From assembly GCA_002007745.1 (NCBI GenBank), contig CP019882.1, forward strand, positions 806,001 to 870,000: 64,000 nucleotides of DNA, read 5' to 3'. This DNA is from Mycolicibacterium litorale. GTDB lineage: Bacteria > Actinomycetota > Actinomycetes > Mycobacteriales > Mycobacteriaceae. A program made the position numbers and the translations under genes. The notes under the pieces were generated by a model. That model ran no database searches. It was not told the origin of the DNA and saw only the letters and a list, made by a program, of their open reading frames with translations. Shown here piece by piece: positions 40,698 through 52,490 of this stretch (its first letter is position 1; every line of letters starts with the position of its first letter).

Positions 40698-41633
40698 TCA
40701 GTGCTCGTGCCGGCGGGATACGGCCGCGGCAAGCGCGCCGCCGATCGCGCCGAGCGCCAACGCCGAGGGCACACCGATGCGGGCTGCCTTGCGGGCGGTC
40801 CGGAAATCGCGGATCTCCCAGCCACGTTCCCGTGCCAGCTCACGCAGGTCGGCATCGGGGTTGATGGCGACGGCGGTGCCGACCAGCGACAGCATCGGGA
40901 CGTCGTTGTAGCTGTCGGAGTAGGCCGTGCAGCGTTTGAGGTTCAGGCCCTCGCGGATGGCCAGCTGACGCACGGCGTGCGCCTTGCCGACCCCGTGCAG
41001 GATGTCGCCGACCAGCCGCCCGGTGAACACGCCGTTCTCGGACTCCGCGACCGTGCCCAGCGCGCCGGTGAATCCCAGCCGTTTGGCGATGATCTCGGCC
41101 AGCTCGTAGGGCGTGGCCGTGACCAGCCACACCTGCTGGCCGGCATCCAGATGCATCTGCGCCAACGCGCGGGTTCCCGGCCAGATCTTGTCGGCGATGA
41201 TCTCGTCGTAGATCTCCTCGCCGAGCGCCACCAACTCGGCGGTCGAACGGCCCTCGATGAACGCCAGCGCCTTGCGGCGCCCCTCGGCGACGTCGTCGCT
41301 GTTCTCCCGGCCGGTCAGCTGGAATTTCGCCTGGGCGTAGACGAACTTCCACATGTCGGCGTAGGTGAAGTACTTGCGCGCGGCCAGCCCACGGCCGAAG
41401 TGCACCAGCGACGATCCCTGCACCAGAGTGTTGTCGACGTCGAAGAACGCCGCCGCGGTCAGGTCGGCGGGCGGCGGCTCCGGCTCGAGTGCGGCTTCGG
41501 GCGCCGCTTCGCGATGCGCGGCGATGCTGGCGTCGCGGGCGACCGCGCTGGCCTGCTCGGCGACCAACTCGTCGACGGCCCGCTCGGCGCTGGCATCGCC
41601 CGCGAGCTCCTGGTCGTGGTCCCCGGAACCCAT
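40698..41633 (-). CDS. serB1: HAD-IB family phosphoserine phosphatase-like protein SerB1
   Basis: A 311-residue HAD-superfamily hydrolase. A 58-residue acidic/Ala-rich N-terminus precedes the catalytic motif [15 protein letters not shown] (nucleophile Asp and acid Asp). The second motif [10 protein letters not shown] and later [16 protein letters not shown] give the remaining conserved residues. In M. tuberculosis (Rv0505c) it is named serB1, but the true substrate may be another phosphomonoester. A C-terminal hydrophobic stretch ([19 protein letters not shown]) could anchor it. ATG 41633 is divergent from the glutaredoxin gene by 30 bases. Confidence 0.85.
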   Translation of the reverse strand: MGSGDHDQELAGDASAERAVDELVAEQASAVARDASIAAHREAAPEAALEPEPPPADLTAAAFFDVDNTLVQGSSLVHFGRGLAARKYFTYADMWKFVYAQAKFQLTGRENSDDVAEGRRKALAFIEGRSTAELVALGEEIYDEIIADKIWPGTRALAQMHLDAGQQVWLVTATPYELAEIIAKRLGFTGALGTVAESENGVFTGRLVGDILHGVGKAHAVRQLAIREGLNLKRCTAYSDSYNDVPMLSLVGTAVAINPDADLRELARERGWEIRDFRTARKAARIGVPSALALGAIGGALAAAVSRRHEH

Positions 41634-41663
41634 GGGTTCACCCTAACTGCGACACTGCTTCGG

Positions 41664-41924
41664 GTGAGCCGCGCACACGTCGAGTTGATGACCCGGGCCG
41701 GATGCAGCATCTGCCAGCAGGTGTACGACCGGCTGGCCGAACTGGCCGCCGAATTGGATTTCGATCTGTCCACCACTGACGTCGACGCGGCTGCGGCGGC
41801 CGGCAACAGCGCGTTGCGCGCCGAATTCGGCGACCGCCTGCCGGTCGTGCTGCTCGACGGCCGGGAGCACAGTTACTGGGACGTCGACGTGCCGCGACTG
41901 CGGGCCGATTTGGCCCAGAGGTGA
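41664..41924 (+). CDS. Glutaredoxin-like protein
   Basis: An 86-residue thioredoxin-fold protein. The redox motif is GCSICQQ (CxxC), and RLPVVLLDGREH with cis-Pro follows, then WDVDVPRLRADL. It is equivalent to M. tuberculosis Rv0508. In mycothiol-using bacteria such proteins may work with mycothiol or a thioredoxin reductase. GTG 41664 begins VSRAHVELMTRAGC. It precedes the heme operon; the link is positional only. Confidence 0.88.
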   Translation: MSRAHVELMTRAGCSICQQVYDRLAELAAELDFDLSTTDVDAAAAAGNSALRAEFGDRLPVVLLDGREHSYWDVDVPRLRADLAQR

Positions 41925-42030
41925 ACACCACGAGAATTTGGCCAGCCGCCTGCGCAGCGATTACCGTGGAAGTAAGTTTCACTAACGGAGCATTCCGTCA
42001 CAGCAAGGGAGCGGGCCAGGTGATCGTGCC

Positions 42031-43404
42031 GTGAGCGTCCTGCTGTTCGGGGTGTCGCATCGCAGCGCTCCGGTGTCGGTTCTCGAGCAGTTGTCCACCG
42101 ACGAGGCCGATCAACTCAAGATCATCGACCAGCTGCTGCAATCGCCGCTGGTGACCGAGGCCATGGTGCTGTCGACCTGTAACCGGGTCGAGGTCTACGC
42201 GGTGGTCGACGCCTTCCACGGCGGCCTCTCAGCGATCGGTCAGGTCCTCGCCGAGCATTCCGGCATGTCGATGGGCGATCTGACCAAGTACGCCTACGTC
42301 CGGTACAGCGAGGCCGCCGTCGAGCATCTCTTCGCCGTCGCCAGCGGTCTGGACAGCGCGGTGATCGGCGAGCAGCAGGTGCTCGGACAGGTCCGCCGCG
42401 CCTATGCCAGCGCAGAGGCCAACAAGACCGTCGGCCGGATCCTGCACGATCTGTCCCAGCGCGCCCTGTCGGTGGGCAAGCGGGTGCATTCCGAGACCGC
42501 GATCGACTCCGCCGGTGCCAGCGTGGTGTCGGTCGCCCTGGACATCGCCGCCTCCCGGCTCGCCGGCACCGGTCTGGCCGGGCGTACCGCCGCGGTGGTC
42601 GGCGCCGGCTCCATGGGTGGGCTGTCGGTCGCCCACCTGGTGCGAGCCGGGGTCACCCACATCGACGTCGTCAACCGCTCCCTGCCCCGCGCCCAGCGGC
42701 TGGCCGAGAACATCCGCCAGCAGGGCATCGCCGCGCAGGCGCTGAGCCTCGAGCAGCTGCCGACCGCGCTGGCGGCCGCCGACGTGGTGGTCAGCTGTAC
42801 CGGCGCCGTGCGCCCGGTGGTCTCGCTGGCCGATGTGCACCACGCCCTGGCCACCACGCGGCGCGACGAGAACACCCAGCCGCTGGTGCTGTGCGACTTG
42901 GGCATGCCGCGTGACATCGATCCCGCTGTTGCCGGGCTGCCCGGCGTCTGGGTGATCGATATGGACCGGGTGCAGCGCGAACCCTCGGCACGGGCGGCGG
43001 CCACCGATGCCGAAGCCGCCCGCCAGATCGTCGCGGCCGAGGTTGCCAGCTATCTGGCCGGGCAGCGGATGGCCGAGGTCACACCGACCGTCACCGCCCT
43101 TCGGCAGCGGGCCGCCGACGTCGTGGAGGCGGAATTGCTGCGGCTGGACCACCGGCTGCCCGGTCTGGATGAAGCCCAGCGCGACGAGGTCGCCCGTACC
43201 GTGCGGCGGGTGGTCGACAAGCTGCTGCACGCCCCCACCGTCCGGGTCAAGCAGCTGGCCAGCGCGCCGGGCGGGGATAGCTACGCCGAGGCGCTGCGCG
43301 AACTCTTCGAACTCGATCCACAGGCTGTCGACGCCGTCGCCGCGGGTGAATTACCCCTGCTGGCAACGGAATTCGATCAAAGCCGAACCGACGGCACTGG
43401 GTAG
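42031..43404 (+). CDS. hemA: Glutamyl-tRNA reductase
   Basis: HemA reduces glutamyl-tRNA to glutamate-1-semialdehyde, the entry to C5 heme synthesis. The 457-residue protein has [16 protein letters not shown] at the N-terminus, the active Cys50 in [12 protein letters not shown], and the NADPH site [18 protein letters not shown] helical dimerisation domain ends the protein. GTG 42031 is used; there is no strong ribosome site. It is the first gene of the hemA-hemC-hemD-hemB block, and hemL lies 20 kb away in this window. Confidence 0.96.
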   Translation: MSVLLFGVSHRSAPVSVLEQLSTDEADQLKIIDQLLQSPLVTEAMVLSTCNRVEVYAVVDAFHGGLSAIGQVLAEHSGMSMGDLTKYAYVRYSEAAVEHLFAVASGLDSAVIGEQQVLGQVRRAYASAEANKTVGRILHDLSQRALSVGKRVHSETAIDSAGASVVSVALDIAASRLAGTGLAGRTAAVVGAGSMGGLSVAHLVRAGVTHIDVVNRSLPRAQRLAENIRQQGIAAQALSLEQLPTALAAADVVVSCTGAVRPVVSLADVHHALATTRRDENTQPLVLCDLGMPRDIDPAVAGLPGVWVIDMDRVQREPSARAAATDAEAARQIVAAEVASYLAGQRMAEVTPTVTALRQRAADVVEAELLRLDHRLPGLDEAQRDEVARTVRRVVDKLLHAPTVRVKQLASAPGGDSYAEALRELFELDPQAVDAVAAGELPLLATEFDQSRTDGTG

Positions 43405-43430
43405 CGCGGTTGCCCGGCAGTAATGACGCG

Positions 43431-44363
43431 GTGATCCGGATCGGTACCCGGGGCAGCCTGCTGGCGACCACGCAGGCAGGGACTGTCAGGGACCAACTCA
43501 TCGAACGCGGCCAGCGCGCCGAGCTGGTCATCATCAGCACCGAAGGGGACCGGTCGCACAAGCCGATCGCCGAGATCGGGGTCGGGGTGTTCACCGCAGC
43601 CCTGCGCGAGGCCATCGCCGACGGCCGGGTGGACATGGCGGTGCATTCTTACAAGGATTTGCCGACCGCCGCCGACGACCGGTTTGTCATCGCCGCCATA
43701 CCCAGGCGCGAGGACGCCCGCGATGCCCTCGTAGCCCGCGACGGGATGGTGCTGGGGGAGTTGCCGGCGGGCTCGGTGATCGGCACGTCGTCCGTGCGAC
43801 GGGCGGCACAGCTTAAAGCACTGGGTCTCGGTTTGGAAATCCGCCCCCTACGAGGCAACCTAGATACCAGGTTGAACAGGGTAAGCAGTGGTGATCTCGA
43901 CGCCATCGTGGTGGCCCGGGCGGGTCTAGCCCGCCTCGGACGTCTCGGCGATGTCACCGAGACGCTGGAGCCGGTGCAGATGTTGCCAGCGCCGGCTCAA
44001 GGTGCGCTCGCGGTCGAATGCCGCGCCGGCGACACCGAGCTCGCGGCGCTGTTGGGACAGTTGGACGATCCTGACACTCGTGCCGCGGTCACCGCCGAGC
44101 GAACTCTGCTGGCCGAACTGGAGGCGGGTTGTTCCGCACCGGTGGGCGCGATCGCCGAGGTGGTCGAGTCGATCGATGAGGACGGCAACGTCTTCGACGA
44201 ACTGTCGCTGCGCGCATGCGTGGCGGCGGCAGACGGATCCGACGTGATCCGTGCGTCCGGAATCGGCACGCCCGGTCGGGCCGCAGAGCTGGGGCTCTCG
44301 GTGGCCGCGGAGTTGTTCGAACTCGGCGCGCGCGAAGTCATGTCGGTACAGACTCCGCGATGA
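43431..44363 (+). CDS. hemC: Porphobilinogen deaminase (hydroxymethylbilane synthase)
   Basis: HemC joins four porphobilinogens into hydroxymethylbilane. The 310-residue protein has [30 protein letters not shown] and [12 protein letters not shown], and the dipyrromethane-cofactor Cys234 in [15 protein letters not shown] 43431 was chosen because it gives the usual MIRIGTRGS start; TTG 43410 is an in-frame alternative seven codons upstream. 26 bases separate it from hemA. Confidence 0.95.
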   Translation: MIRIGTRGSLLATTQAGTVRDQLIERGQRAELVIISTEGDRSHKPIAEIGVGVFTAALREAIADGRVDMAVHSYKDLPTAADDRFVIAAIPRREDARDALVARDGMVLGELPAGSVIGTSSVRRAAQLKALGLGLEIRPLRGNLDTRLNRVSSGDLDAIVVARAGLARLGRLGDVTETLEPVQMLPAPAQGALAVECRAGDTELAALLGQLDDPDTRAAVTAERTLLAELEAGCSAPVGAIAEVVESIDEDGNVFDELSLRACVAAADGSDVIRASGIGTPGRAAELGLSVAAELFELGAREVMSVQTPR

Positions 44364-44389
44364 CGACGCGGTAGATCGGGAGTGAAGCG

Positions 44390-46057
44390 ATGACTGGGCA
44401 TGTGAGCGGTCGGGGACGTAAGGCGAAGCCGGGACACATCACGTTCGTCGGCTCGGGTCCAGGTGACCCCAACCTGCTGACGACGCGCGCCCGCACCGTT
44501 CTGGCCAACGCCGCGCTGGTGTTCACCGACCCCGATGTGCCGCAGGCCATCCTCAGTGTGGTCGGTACCGATCTGCCGCCCGCGGTCGGGCCCGCCCCGG
44601 CGCCCGGGCCGGACAACGTCCCGGTGCAGGGGCACGACGAGACCGCGCCGCCGGTCGTGTCGGTCGGACCCGACATCCGGCCCGCGCTCGGCGATCCGGC
44701 CGAGGTGGCCAAGACCCTGGTCGCCGAGGCCAAGGCCGGCTTCGACGTGGTGCGCCTGGTCGCCGGCGACCCGCTGTCGGTGGATTCGGTCATCACCGAG
44801 GTCAATGCGGTGTCGCGAGCCCACGCCGAATTCGAGATCGTGCCCGGCCTGCCCGCGACCAGCGCGGTGCCCACCTACGCGGGTCTGCCGCTGGGGTCGG
44901 CGCACACCGTGGCCGACGTCCGCGGCGAGGTGGACTGGGCGGCGCTGGCCGCCGCGCCGGGCCCGCTGATCCTGACTGCGAGCGCGTCGCATCTGCCCGA
45001 GGCGGCCCGCACCCTGATCGAATACGGCCTGGCCGAGAGCACGCCCTGCGTGGTCACCTCCAACGGCACCACGTGCGCCCAGCGGTCGGTCGAGACCACC
45101 CTGCACGGTCTGACCGATCGGGCCACCCTGGCCTGCAACAACGACCCTGCCGGCCCGCTGACCGGCACGCTGGTGGTCACCATCGGCAAGACCGTCGCGC
45201 ACCGCGCGAAGCTGAATTGGTGGGAGAGCCGCGCGCTGTACGGCTGGACCGTGCTGGTGCCGCGCACCAAGGACCAGGCCGGCGAGATGAGTGACCGGCT
45301 GGTGGGCCACGGCGCGCTGCCCATCGAGGTCCCCACCATCGCCGTCGAGCCGCCCCGCAGCCCGGCCCAGATGGAAAGGGCTGTCAAGGGTTTGGTGGAC
45401 GGCCGCTACCAGTGGGTGGTGTTCACCTCCACCAACGCCGTTCGCGCGGTGTGGGAAAAGTTCGGCGAGTTCGGTCTCGACGCCCGGGCCTTCTCCGGGG
45501 TGAAGATCGCGTGTGTGGGGGAGTCGACCGCGGACCGGGTGCGCGCGTTCGGGGTGAGCCCCGAGCTGGTGCCCTCCGGCGAGCAGTCCTCGCTCGGTCT
45601 GCTTGACGAGTTCCCGGAGTACGACAGCATCTTCGATCCGGTGAATCGCGTGCTGCTGCCGCGTGCCGACATCGCCACCGAGACGCTGGCCGAAGGCCTG
45701 CGCGACCGTGGCTGGGAGATCGAAGACGTCACCGCCTACCGCACCGTGCGCGCGGCGCCGCCGCCGGCCGAGACGCGCGAGATGATCAAGACCGGTGGAT
45801 TCGACGCGGTGTGCTTCACCTCGAGCTCGACGGTCCGCAACCTGGTCGGAATCGCCGGCAAGCCGCACGCCCGCACCATCGTCGCGTGCATCGGCCCCAA
45901 GACGGCGGAGACCGCCGCGGAATTCGGCCTGCGGGTGGACGTGCAGCCCGAGACGGCCGCGGTCGGCCCGCTGGTGGACGCCCTGGCCGAGCACGCCGCC
46001 CGGCTGCGCGCCGAGGGAGCGCTCCCGCCCCCGCGCAAGAAGAGCCGACGCCGCTAG
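44390..46057 (+). CDS. hemD: Uroporphyrinogen-III synthase with N-terminal SUMT-like domain
   Basis: A 555-residue two-domain protein. The N-terminal half resembles uroporphyrin-III C-methyltransferases (ITFVGSGPGDPNLLTTRA and GLPLGSAHTVADVR). The C-terminal 270 residues are the HemD synthase domain that cyclises hydroxymethylbilane (WTVLVPRTKDQAGEMSDRLV, then VVFTSTNAVRAVWEK and CFTSSSTVRNLVG). In M. tuberculosis Rv0511 has the same design. Methyltransferase activity in the N-terminal domain is not certain. ATG 44390 has GGGAG 10 bases upstream. Confidence 0.93.
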   Translation: MTGHVSGRGRKAKPGHITFVGSGPGDPNLLTTRARTVLANAALVFTDPDVPQAILSVVGTDLPPAVGPAPAPGPDNVPVQGHDETAPPVVSVGPDIRPALGDPAEVAKTLVAEAKAGFDVVRLVAGDPLSVDSVITEVNAVSRAHAEFEIVPGLPATSAVPTYAGLPLGSAHTVADVRGEVDWAALAAAPGPLILTASASHLPEAARTLIEYGLAESTPCVVTSNGTTCAQRSVETTLHGLTDRATLACNNDPAGPLTGTLVVTIGKTVAHRAKLNWWESRALYGWTVLVPRTKDQAGEMSDRLVGHGALPIEVPTIAVEPPRSPAQMERAVKGLVDGRYQWVVFTSTNAVRAVWEKFGEFGLDARAFSGVKIACVGESTADRVRAFGVSPELVPSGEQSSLGLLDEFPEYDSIFDPVNRVLLPRADIATETLAEGLRDRGWEIEDVTAYRTVRAAPPPAETREMIKTGGFDAVCFTSSSTVRNLVGIAGKPHARTIVACIGPKTAETAAEFGLRVDVQPETAAVGPLVDALAEHAARLRAEGALPPPRKKSRRR

Positions 46058-46067
46058 GTTGGGTGGC

Positions 46068-47057
46068 GTGACCTTGCCCGGCTATCCGCGACAGCGCCCC
46101 CGCCGCCTCCGTTCCACGCCGGCGCTTCGCCGGTTGGTGGCCGAAACATCGCTCGAACCAAGGCATTTGGTTCTGCCGATGTTCGTCGCCGACGGCATCG
46201 ACGAACCCCGGCCGATCAGCTCGATGCCCGGCGTCTTCCAGCACACCCGCGACTCGTTGCGCCGCGCCGCCGAGCAGGCCGTCGCAGCCGGGGTGGGCGG
46301 GCTGATGCTGTTCGGGGTCCCTCGCGACGCCGACAAGGATCCGCTTGGTTCGTGCGGTGTGGATCCCGACGGCATCCTCAACCTCGGCCTGCGTGACCTC
46401 GCCAAAGACCTCGGGGACGACACCGTCCTGATGGCCGATACCTGCCTGGACGAGTTCACCGACCATGGCCATTGCGGTGTGCTCGACGCACGGGGCCGGG
46501 TCGACAACGACGCCACCAACGCCCAGTACGTGAGACTCGCCGTGGCCCAGGCAGAGTCGGGTGCGCACGTGGTGGGTCCCAGCGGCATGATGGACGGCCA
46601 GGTGGCCGCCATCCGCGACGGCTTGGACGCGGCCGGGTTCACCGACGTGCTGATCCTCGCCTACGCCGCCAAGTTCGCCTCGGCGTTCTACGGCCCGTTC
46701 CGCGAAGCGGTCGCCTCCAGCCTGAAGGGGGACCGGCGCACCTATCAGCAGGACAGCGGCAACGCTCGGGAAGCCTTGCGGGAGGTCACCCTCGATCTCG
46801 ACGAGGGTGCCGATCTCATCATGGTGAAACCCGCGATGGCCTACCTCGACGTCGTGCGTGCGGCGGCCGACATCTCGCCGGTGCCGGTGGCCGCCTACCA
46901 GGTGTCCGGGGAGTACGCGATGATCAGCGCCGCCGCCGCCAACGGCTGGATCGACGGCCGGGTTGCCGCGTTGGAGTCGCTGACCAGCATCCGGCGCGCC
47001 GGAGCCGACGTCGTGCTCACCTACTGGGCTGCCGACGTCGCGGGCTGGCTGGCGTGA
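46068..47057 (+). CDS. hemB: Delta-aminolevulinic acid dehydratase
   Basis: HemB condenses two 5-aminolevulinate molecules to porphobilinogen. The 329-residue protein has the metal-site sequence MADTCLDEFTDHGHCGVLD (Cys-rich, zinc type), AAKFASAFYGPFREA and the Schiff-base lysine in ADLIMVKPAMAYLD. GTG 46068 (VTLPGYPRQRPRRLR) is used; it is 10 bases after hemD. The stop overlaps the next GTG as GTGA, so the membrane protein is coupled to it. Confidence 0.96.
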   Translation: MTLPGYPRQRPRRLRSTPALRRLVAETSLEPRHLVLPMFVADGIDEPRPISSMPGVFQHTRDSLRRAAEQAVAAGVGGLMLFGVPRDADKDPLGSCGVDPDGILNLGLRDLAKDLGDDTVLMADTCLDEFTDHGHCGVLDARGRVDNDATNAQYVRLAVAQAESGAHVVGPSGMMDGQVAAIRDGLDAAGFTDVLILAYAAKFASAFYGPFREAVASSLKGDRRTYQQDSGNAREALREVTLDLDEGADLIMVKPAMAYLDVVRAAADISPVPVAAYQVSGEYAMISAAAANGWIDGRVAALESLTSIRRAGADVVLTYWAADVAGWLA

Positions 47058-47476
47058 CGCACCAGCAGCCCAGCGAGGCGCCGGCGCGTCCGGAGGACGT
47101 CGACACCGGTTTCTGGCTGTGGCTGGCCGCGCTGCCGCTGATGGTGATCGGCTACCTGGTCGACGCGTTCTTCTCCGCCGGCAAGCACGCGTCGGTTCTG
47201 GTGATCGGCTTCAGCGTGCTCGTCGCCCTGGTGATGGCCGCCATGGTGCTGACCTTCCTGTTCCTGATGCGGTCGGGCTACCGCTGGACCCGCACCGTGT
47301 TGACCGGTGGTGGCGTGGCGACCGTCATCTACACCGCGGCCAGCTTGTTCGGCACGGTCCGGGAGCCGGTGCAGGCGGTGGTCTTCGCCGTCACCGGCAT
47401 CGTCGGCTCGGTGCTCATCGCCGGCGGCATCTACTTGCTGCACCGCCAGGACGCCCACGGGTTCTTCACCAAGTGA
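47054..47476 (+). CDS. Four-helix membrane protein (Rv0513 type)
   Basis: A 140-residue protein with four hydrophobic helices (WLWLAALPLMVIGYLVDAFF; VLVIGFSVLVALVMAAMVL; VLTGGGVATVIYTAASLFG; AVVFAVTGIVGSVLIAGGIY) after a 20-residue acidic N-terminus. It corresponds to M. tuberculosis Rv0513. The function is unknown. GTG 47054 overlaps the hemB stop, so it is probably produced with the heme enzymes. Confidence 0.78.
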   Translation: MTHQQPSEAPARPEDVDTGFWLWLAALPLMVIGYLVDAFFSAGKHASVLVIGFSVLVALVMAAMVLTFLFLMRSGYRWTRTVLTGGGVATVIYTAASLFGTVREPVQAVVFAVTGIVGSVLIAGGIYLLHRQDAHGFFTK

Positions 47477-47496
47477 CCCGATAGGCTGGCTCGACC

Positions 47497-47943
47497 ATGA
47501 CCCCCACCGCTCCCCGGCCCCGCGCCCTGAACATCGCGTTCTGGCTGCTGGTCGCCGGCACGGTTCTGCTCTTCGCCGGCGGGTTGCTCTCCGCCGCGCT
47601 CAGTTTCGACACCATCCGGCAAGCGGCGGCGCCGTCGGTTTCGGATCAGACGCTGCACGACTACCTGCGGTTTCATCGCGGCGCAGGAATCGCGTGTGCA
47701 CTGGCGGCGGTCGCGCTGGCGGTGCTCGCCGTGCGGGCCCGGACCGGCGACACCCGCTTCCGTCGCGCCACCATGGGTCTGGCGCTGGCGATCGTGGTCC
47801 TGGTGGGGTTGGTCGCCGTGTTCGCCGGGACGCACCTTCTGGCCCTGGTGAGCCTGCTGCCCCTGATCGTCGGCACCCTGCTGCTCAGCCGGCCCGAGGT
47901 GACCGCCTGGTTCAACCCCGAGTCCACGGCATCCGATGCCTGA
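47497..47943 (+). CDS. Four-helix membrane protein
   Basis: A 148-residue protein with four hydrophobic stretches (IAFWLLVAGTVLLFAGGLLS; GIACALAAVALAVLAV; GLALAIVVLVGLVAVFAGTH; LLALVSLLPLIVGTLLL). The first loop carries SFDTIRQAAAPSVSDQTLHD. I do not recognise a family beyond its resemblance in build to the neighbouring small membrane proteins. It starts 20 bases after the previous stop and overlaps the next gene by 8 bases. Confidence 0.72.
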   Translation: MTPTAPRPRALNIAFWLLVAGTVLLFAGGLLSAALSFDTIRQAAAPSVSDQTLHDYLRFHRGAGIACALAAVALAVLAVRARTGDTRFRRATMGLALAIVVLVGLVAVFAGTHLLALVSLLPLIVGTLLLSRPEVTAWFNPESTASDA

Positions 47944-48442
47944 GGAACCTCAGCCCGAACAGTCCGAGCCGCTGTTCGTCGAGACCGGCGCGAGCTGGTA
48001 TTGGCTGCTGTCCGGGCCGGCGGCGGCCGTCGCGATGCTGCTGATCCAGTACAAAGGCGGTGTCGGCTTCCAGCCCGTCGTACCGCTGATCTTTCTGGTA
48101 CTGGTGACCGGGTTCGTCGGACTCCAGGTCAAAGCCGCGCGCGTCCACACCAGTGTCGAGCTCACCCGCACCGCCCTGCGCGAAGGCACCGAGATCACTC
48201 CGGTGGGCCAGATCGTCGCCGTGTTGCCCGAGGCGCAGCACAGTGTGAAATCCCGTGAGCCGTTGGAAAAGTGGCAGACCGCTCGTGCCCTGGGTGAACT
48301 GAGCGGTGTGCCGCGCGGGCGTACCGCGATCGGCGTCGAGCTCACCGGCAAGCGGACCGCGCAGGCGTGGGCCCGCAACCACCGCGAACTACGAGCCGCC
48401 CTGACCACCCTGGTCGAGGGTCAGACGGCGAGCGCCAGGTGA
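47936..48442 (+). CDS. Two-helix membrane protein with cytoplasmic tail
   Basis: A 168-residue protein. Two hydrophobic helices (WYWLLSGPAAAVAMLLIQY and FQPVVPLIFLVLVTGFVGLQ) are followed by a 100-residue soluble tail (VHTSVELTRTALREGTEITP, then RELRAALTTLVEGQTA). No domain is recognised. ATG 47936 lies within the end of the upstream gene, and its stop overlaps the next GTG (GTGA). The four genes from hemB onward are thus tightly coupled. Confidence 0.75.
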   Translation: MPEEPQPEQSEPLFVETGASWYWLLSGPAAAVAMLLIQYKGGVGFQPVVPLIFLVLVTGFVGLQVKAARVHTSVELTRTALREGTEITPVGQIVAVLPEAQHSVKSREPLEKWQTARALGELSGVPRGRTAIGVELTGKRTAQAWARNHRELRAALTTLVEGQTASAR

Positions 48443-48690
48443 AGCACATCATTCAGTTGGTGCTGGCCGTCCTCACGCTGGCCGCTGGAGTCGCGAGTGG
48501 TTTGGCAGCCCGCAGTCTGGTCTATGTCGCTCCGGTCGCCGACGGCCAGCCCTCGACGACGTCGGTGGCCTACGACCCGCCGATGATGGCACTGACCTGG
48601 TTGCTGGTCACCGCGGCCGGGGTGCTGGCGGTACTGGGGGTGGCCGGGCTGGTCCGAGCCCGCCGCGCGGTTCAACGCACCCGGGCCTGA
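48439..48690 (+). CDS. Small two-helix membrane protein
   Basis: An 83-residue protein beginning VKHIIQLVLAVLTLAAGVAS, a membrane helix or uncleaved signal, with a second helix (MALTWLLVTAAGVLAVLGVA) and a basic tail. The loop contains YDPPMMA. GTG 48439 overlaps the previous stop by three bases. Function unknown; it is the last of four overlapping membrane-protein genes. Confidence 0.72.
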   Translation: MKHIIQLVLAVLTLAAGVASGLAARSLVYVAPVADGQPSTTSVAYDPPMMALTWLLVTAAGVLAVLGVAGLVRARRAVQRTRA

Positions 48691-48768
48691 CCTTCGGCGG
48701 GTCGCCGCCTTCCCTTTCAACGGGCGCCGAGCTGCGCTGCCCGGCTTTTGGCGGACCCCTGGACAACA

Positions 48769-48783
48769 TACCCCCTGGGGGTA
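48769..48783 (+). promoter_or_regulatory. CsoR/RicR-like palindromic operator
   Basis: TACCCCC T GGGGGTA (48769-48783) is a perfect 7-1-7 palindrome 10 bases before the P-type ATPase ATG. Copper-sensing CsoR-family repressors recognise this kind of TACCC...GGGTA site, including in mycobacteria. No csoR-like gene is in the window, so the regulator must be elsewhere. Confidence 0.7.
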
Positions 48784-48793
48784 CCATGAAGGC

Positions 48794-50919
<2,126 letters not shown>

Positions 50920-51030
50920 CTGCGCCCAAACTGACGTTTTCGCCGGAGAAATACGAGTAGATCGCTGCATTTCGTCGATCTCGACGACGGTGACCCTCGT
51001 CACGAACCCGTTGGTACAAAGTGCGAAATC

Positions 51031-51045
51031 TGTAACACTGTTGCA
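51031..51045 (+). promoter_or_regulatory. Probable TetR operator overlapping the MpaB gene start
   Basis: TGTAACA (51031-51037) C TGTTGCA (51039-51045) is a palindrome with one mismatch, ending one base before ATG 51047. A TetR gene follows the MpaB gene, so self-regulation is the natural reading. A repressor bound here would block transcription start or translation of this operon. Confidence 0.5.
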
Positions 51046-51046
51046 C

Positions 51047-51910
51047 ATGACGGACCTCGCCGAATCCCGGTCGGCCACCGACGCCCTGCCACTCGGACCG
51101 CAATCACTGGTGTGGCGCTACTTCGGTGACAACCGCATGTTCCTGATCGGGCCCCGGCCCGCCGTGCTGCAGAACATGCTCGCCGAACTCGGGCAGGGGG
51201 TGTTCGACCATTCGGTGTGGTTCGCCGACACCGCGGCCCGGATCAAGCGCTCGCTTCCGCCGATCTTCATGACCGTCTACGGCAGTGAGGACGACAACGC
51301 CGGGCCCAAGGTTCGCGACTTCCACGTCAACATCAAGGGCGACATGCCGCAGGGCGGTCGCTACCACGCGTTGGATCCCGAGACGTACTACTGGGCGCAT
51401 GCCACCTTCTTCGATCAGGCGCTCTACTTCGCCGACACCTTCGTCAAGCGCCTCACCCGCGCCGAGAAGGAACAGATGTACCTCGAATCCAAGACCTGGT
51501 ACCGCCGCTACGGCGTCAGCGATCGGCCGATGCCGGCCGACTACGCCGAGTTCGAACGGTATTGGGACCACATGATCAACGACGTTCTCGTCGCGCACCC
51601 CACCGCCAAGTACGGCGTCGGCTATGTGACCAAGGGCTTCCCGAAACCCAAGGCCGTCCACCCGATCGTGTGGCGGCTGGTCGCTCCGGTGTTCAACCCG
51701 GTGGCGGCGTTCCTGACCACCGGCGGGATGCCGCCGCGCACCCGCGCAGTGCTGGGGCTGCCGTGGAGCGATCGCCAGGAGCGCAACTACCAGCTCTTCG
51801 CAGCCTTCTGGCGCTCGAGGGCGGTCAATTGGGTGTGGGGTCATCTGCCGATGAAGGTGCGCTACAACGGCTATGCCAGAGCGGGTTTCGCGCGGTCGGG
51901 ACATGCCTGA
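51047..51910 (+). CDS. Oxygenase MpaB-family protein
   Basis: A 287-residue protein of the MpaB/DUF2236 family, whose characterised relatives include heme-containing latex-clearing proteins. Family-like segments are [20 protein letters not shown] near the start, the histidine-containing [20 protein letters not shown] and the aromatic, Pro-rich middle. The fungal founding member acts on mycophenolic acid precursors; the substrate here is unknown. ATG 51047 was chosen over an upstream frame start. Eight bases overlap the TetR gene. Confidence 0.82.
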   Translation: MTDLAESRSATDALPLGPQSLVWRYFGDNRMFLIGPRPAVLQNMLAELGQGVFDHSVWFADTAARIKRSLPPIFMTVYGSEDDNAGPKVRDFHVNIKGDMPQGGRYHALDPETYYWAHATFFDQALYFADTFVKRLTRAEKEQMYLESKTWYRRYGVSDRPMPADYAEFERYWDHMINDVLVAHPTAKYGVGYVTKGFPKPKAVHPIVWRLVAPVFNPVAAFLTTGGMPPRTRAVLGLPWSDRQERNYQLFAAFWRSRAVNWVWGHLPMKVRYNGYARAGFARSGHA

Positions 51911-52490
51911 CCCGTCCACCGAGGCGATCCTCGACGCCGCGCTCGTCGAGTTCGACCAGCACGGCATCCGCCGGGTCGCCCTCGACGACGTCGCACGCCG
52001 CGCGGGCGTCAGCCGCACCACGATCTACCGGCGCTTCGCCAATAAGGACGACCTGGTCTCCGCGGTAGTCGATCGGGAGAACGCGCGGCTTTTCGCCGAC
52101 ATCGCCGAGGAGCTGAAAAATGCTCGACCGCAATCGAACTACTACGTCGAAGCGTTCACCCAGGCCATCTTGCGCGGCCGCAGGCATCGCGTGCTCAACC
52201 GGATGGTGCTCGACGAGCCAGCGCTCACCCTCGAACTGGCCCGAAAGCACTACTCCGCCGCTGTGCAGCGCATCGAGGCGGCACTGCAGGTGATCTTCCC
52301 GCCCGGCTTCGCCGAACGGATCGGACCGCAGGCGGTTCACGAACTGGCCGACAACATCTGGCGCTACGCGATGATGGCGCTACTGCTGCCCAGCCCCGAG
52401 CCGCTCGACACCGCCGACGATATCCGGGAGTTCGCCACTCGGCACTTCCTGCCCAGCCTGCCCGACGCGTTGCGTTCGGTGCCGGTCTAG
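51903..52490 (+). CDS. TetR-family transcriptional regulator
   Basis: A 195-residue protein with a TetR HTH domain (about residues 8-55; [20 protein letters not shown] then [20 protein letters not shown]). The C-terminal domain is helical and would bind an inducer. ATG 51903 overlaps the MpaB gene's end. The stop TAG shares the sequence CTAG with the convergent small secreted gene. It probably represses the pair through the palindrome at 51031-51045. Confidence 0.88.
   Translation: MPDPSTEAILDAALVEFDQHGIRRVALDDVARRAGVSRTTIYRRFANKDDLVSAVVDRENARLFADIAEELKNARPQSNYYVEAFTQAILRGRRHRVLNRMVLDEPALTLELARKHYSAAVQRIEAALQVIFPPGFAERIGPQAVHELADNIWRYAMMALLLPSPEPLDTADDIREFATRHFLPSLPDALRSVPV

Noticed and set aside
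43997-45994. 665-codon open frame on the minus strand
   Set aside because: It lies antisense to hemC and hemD, which are recognisable proteins. High-GC codon bias makes long open antisense frames common.
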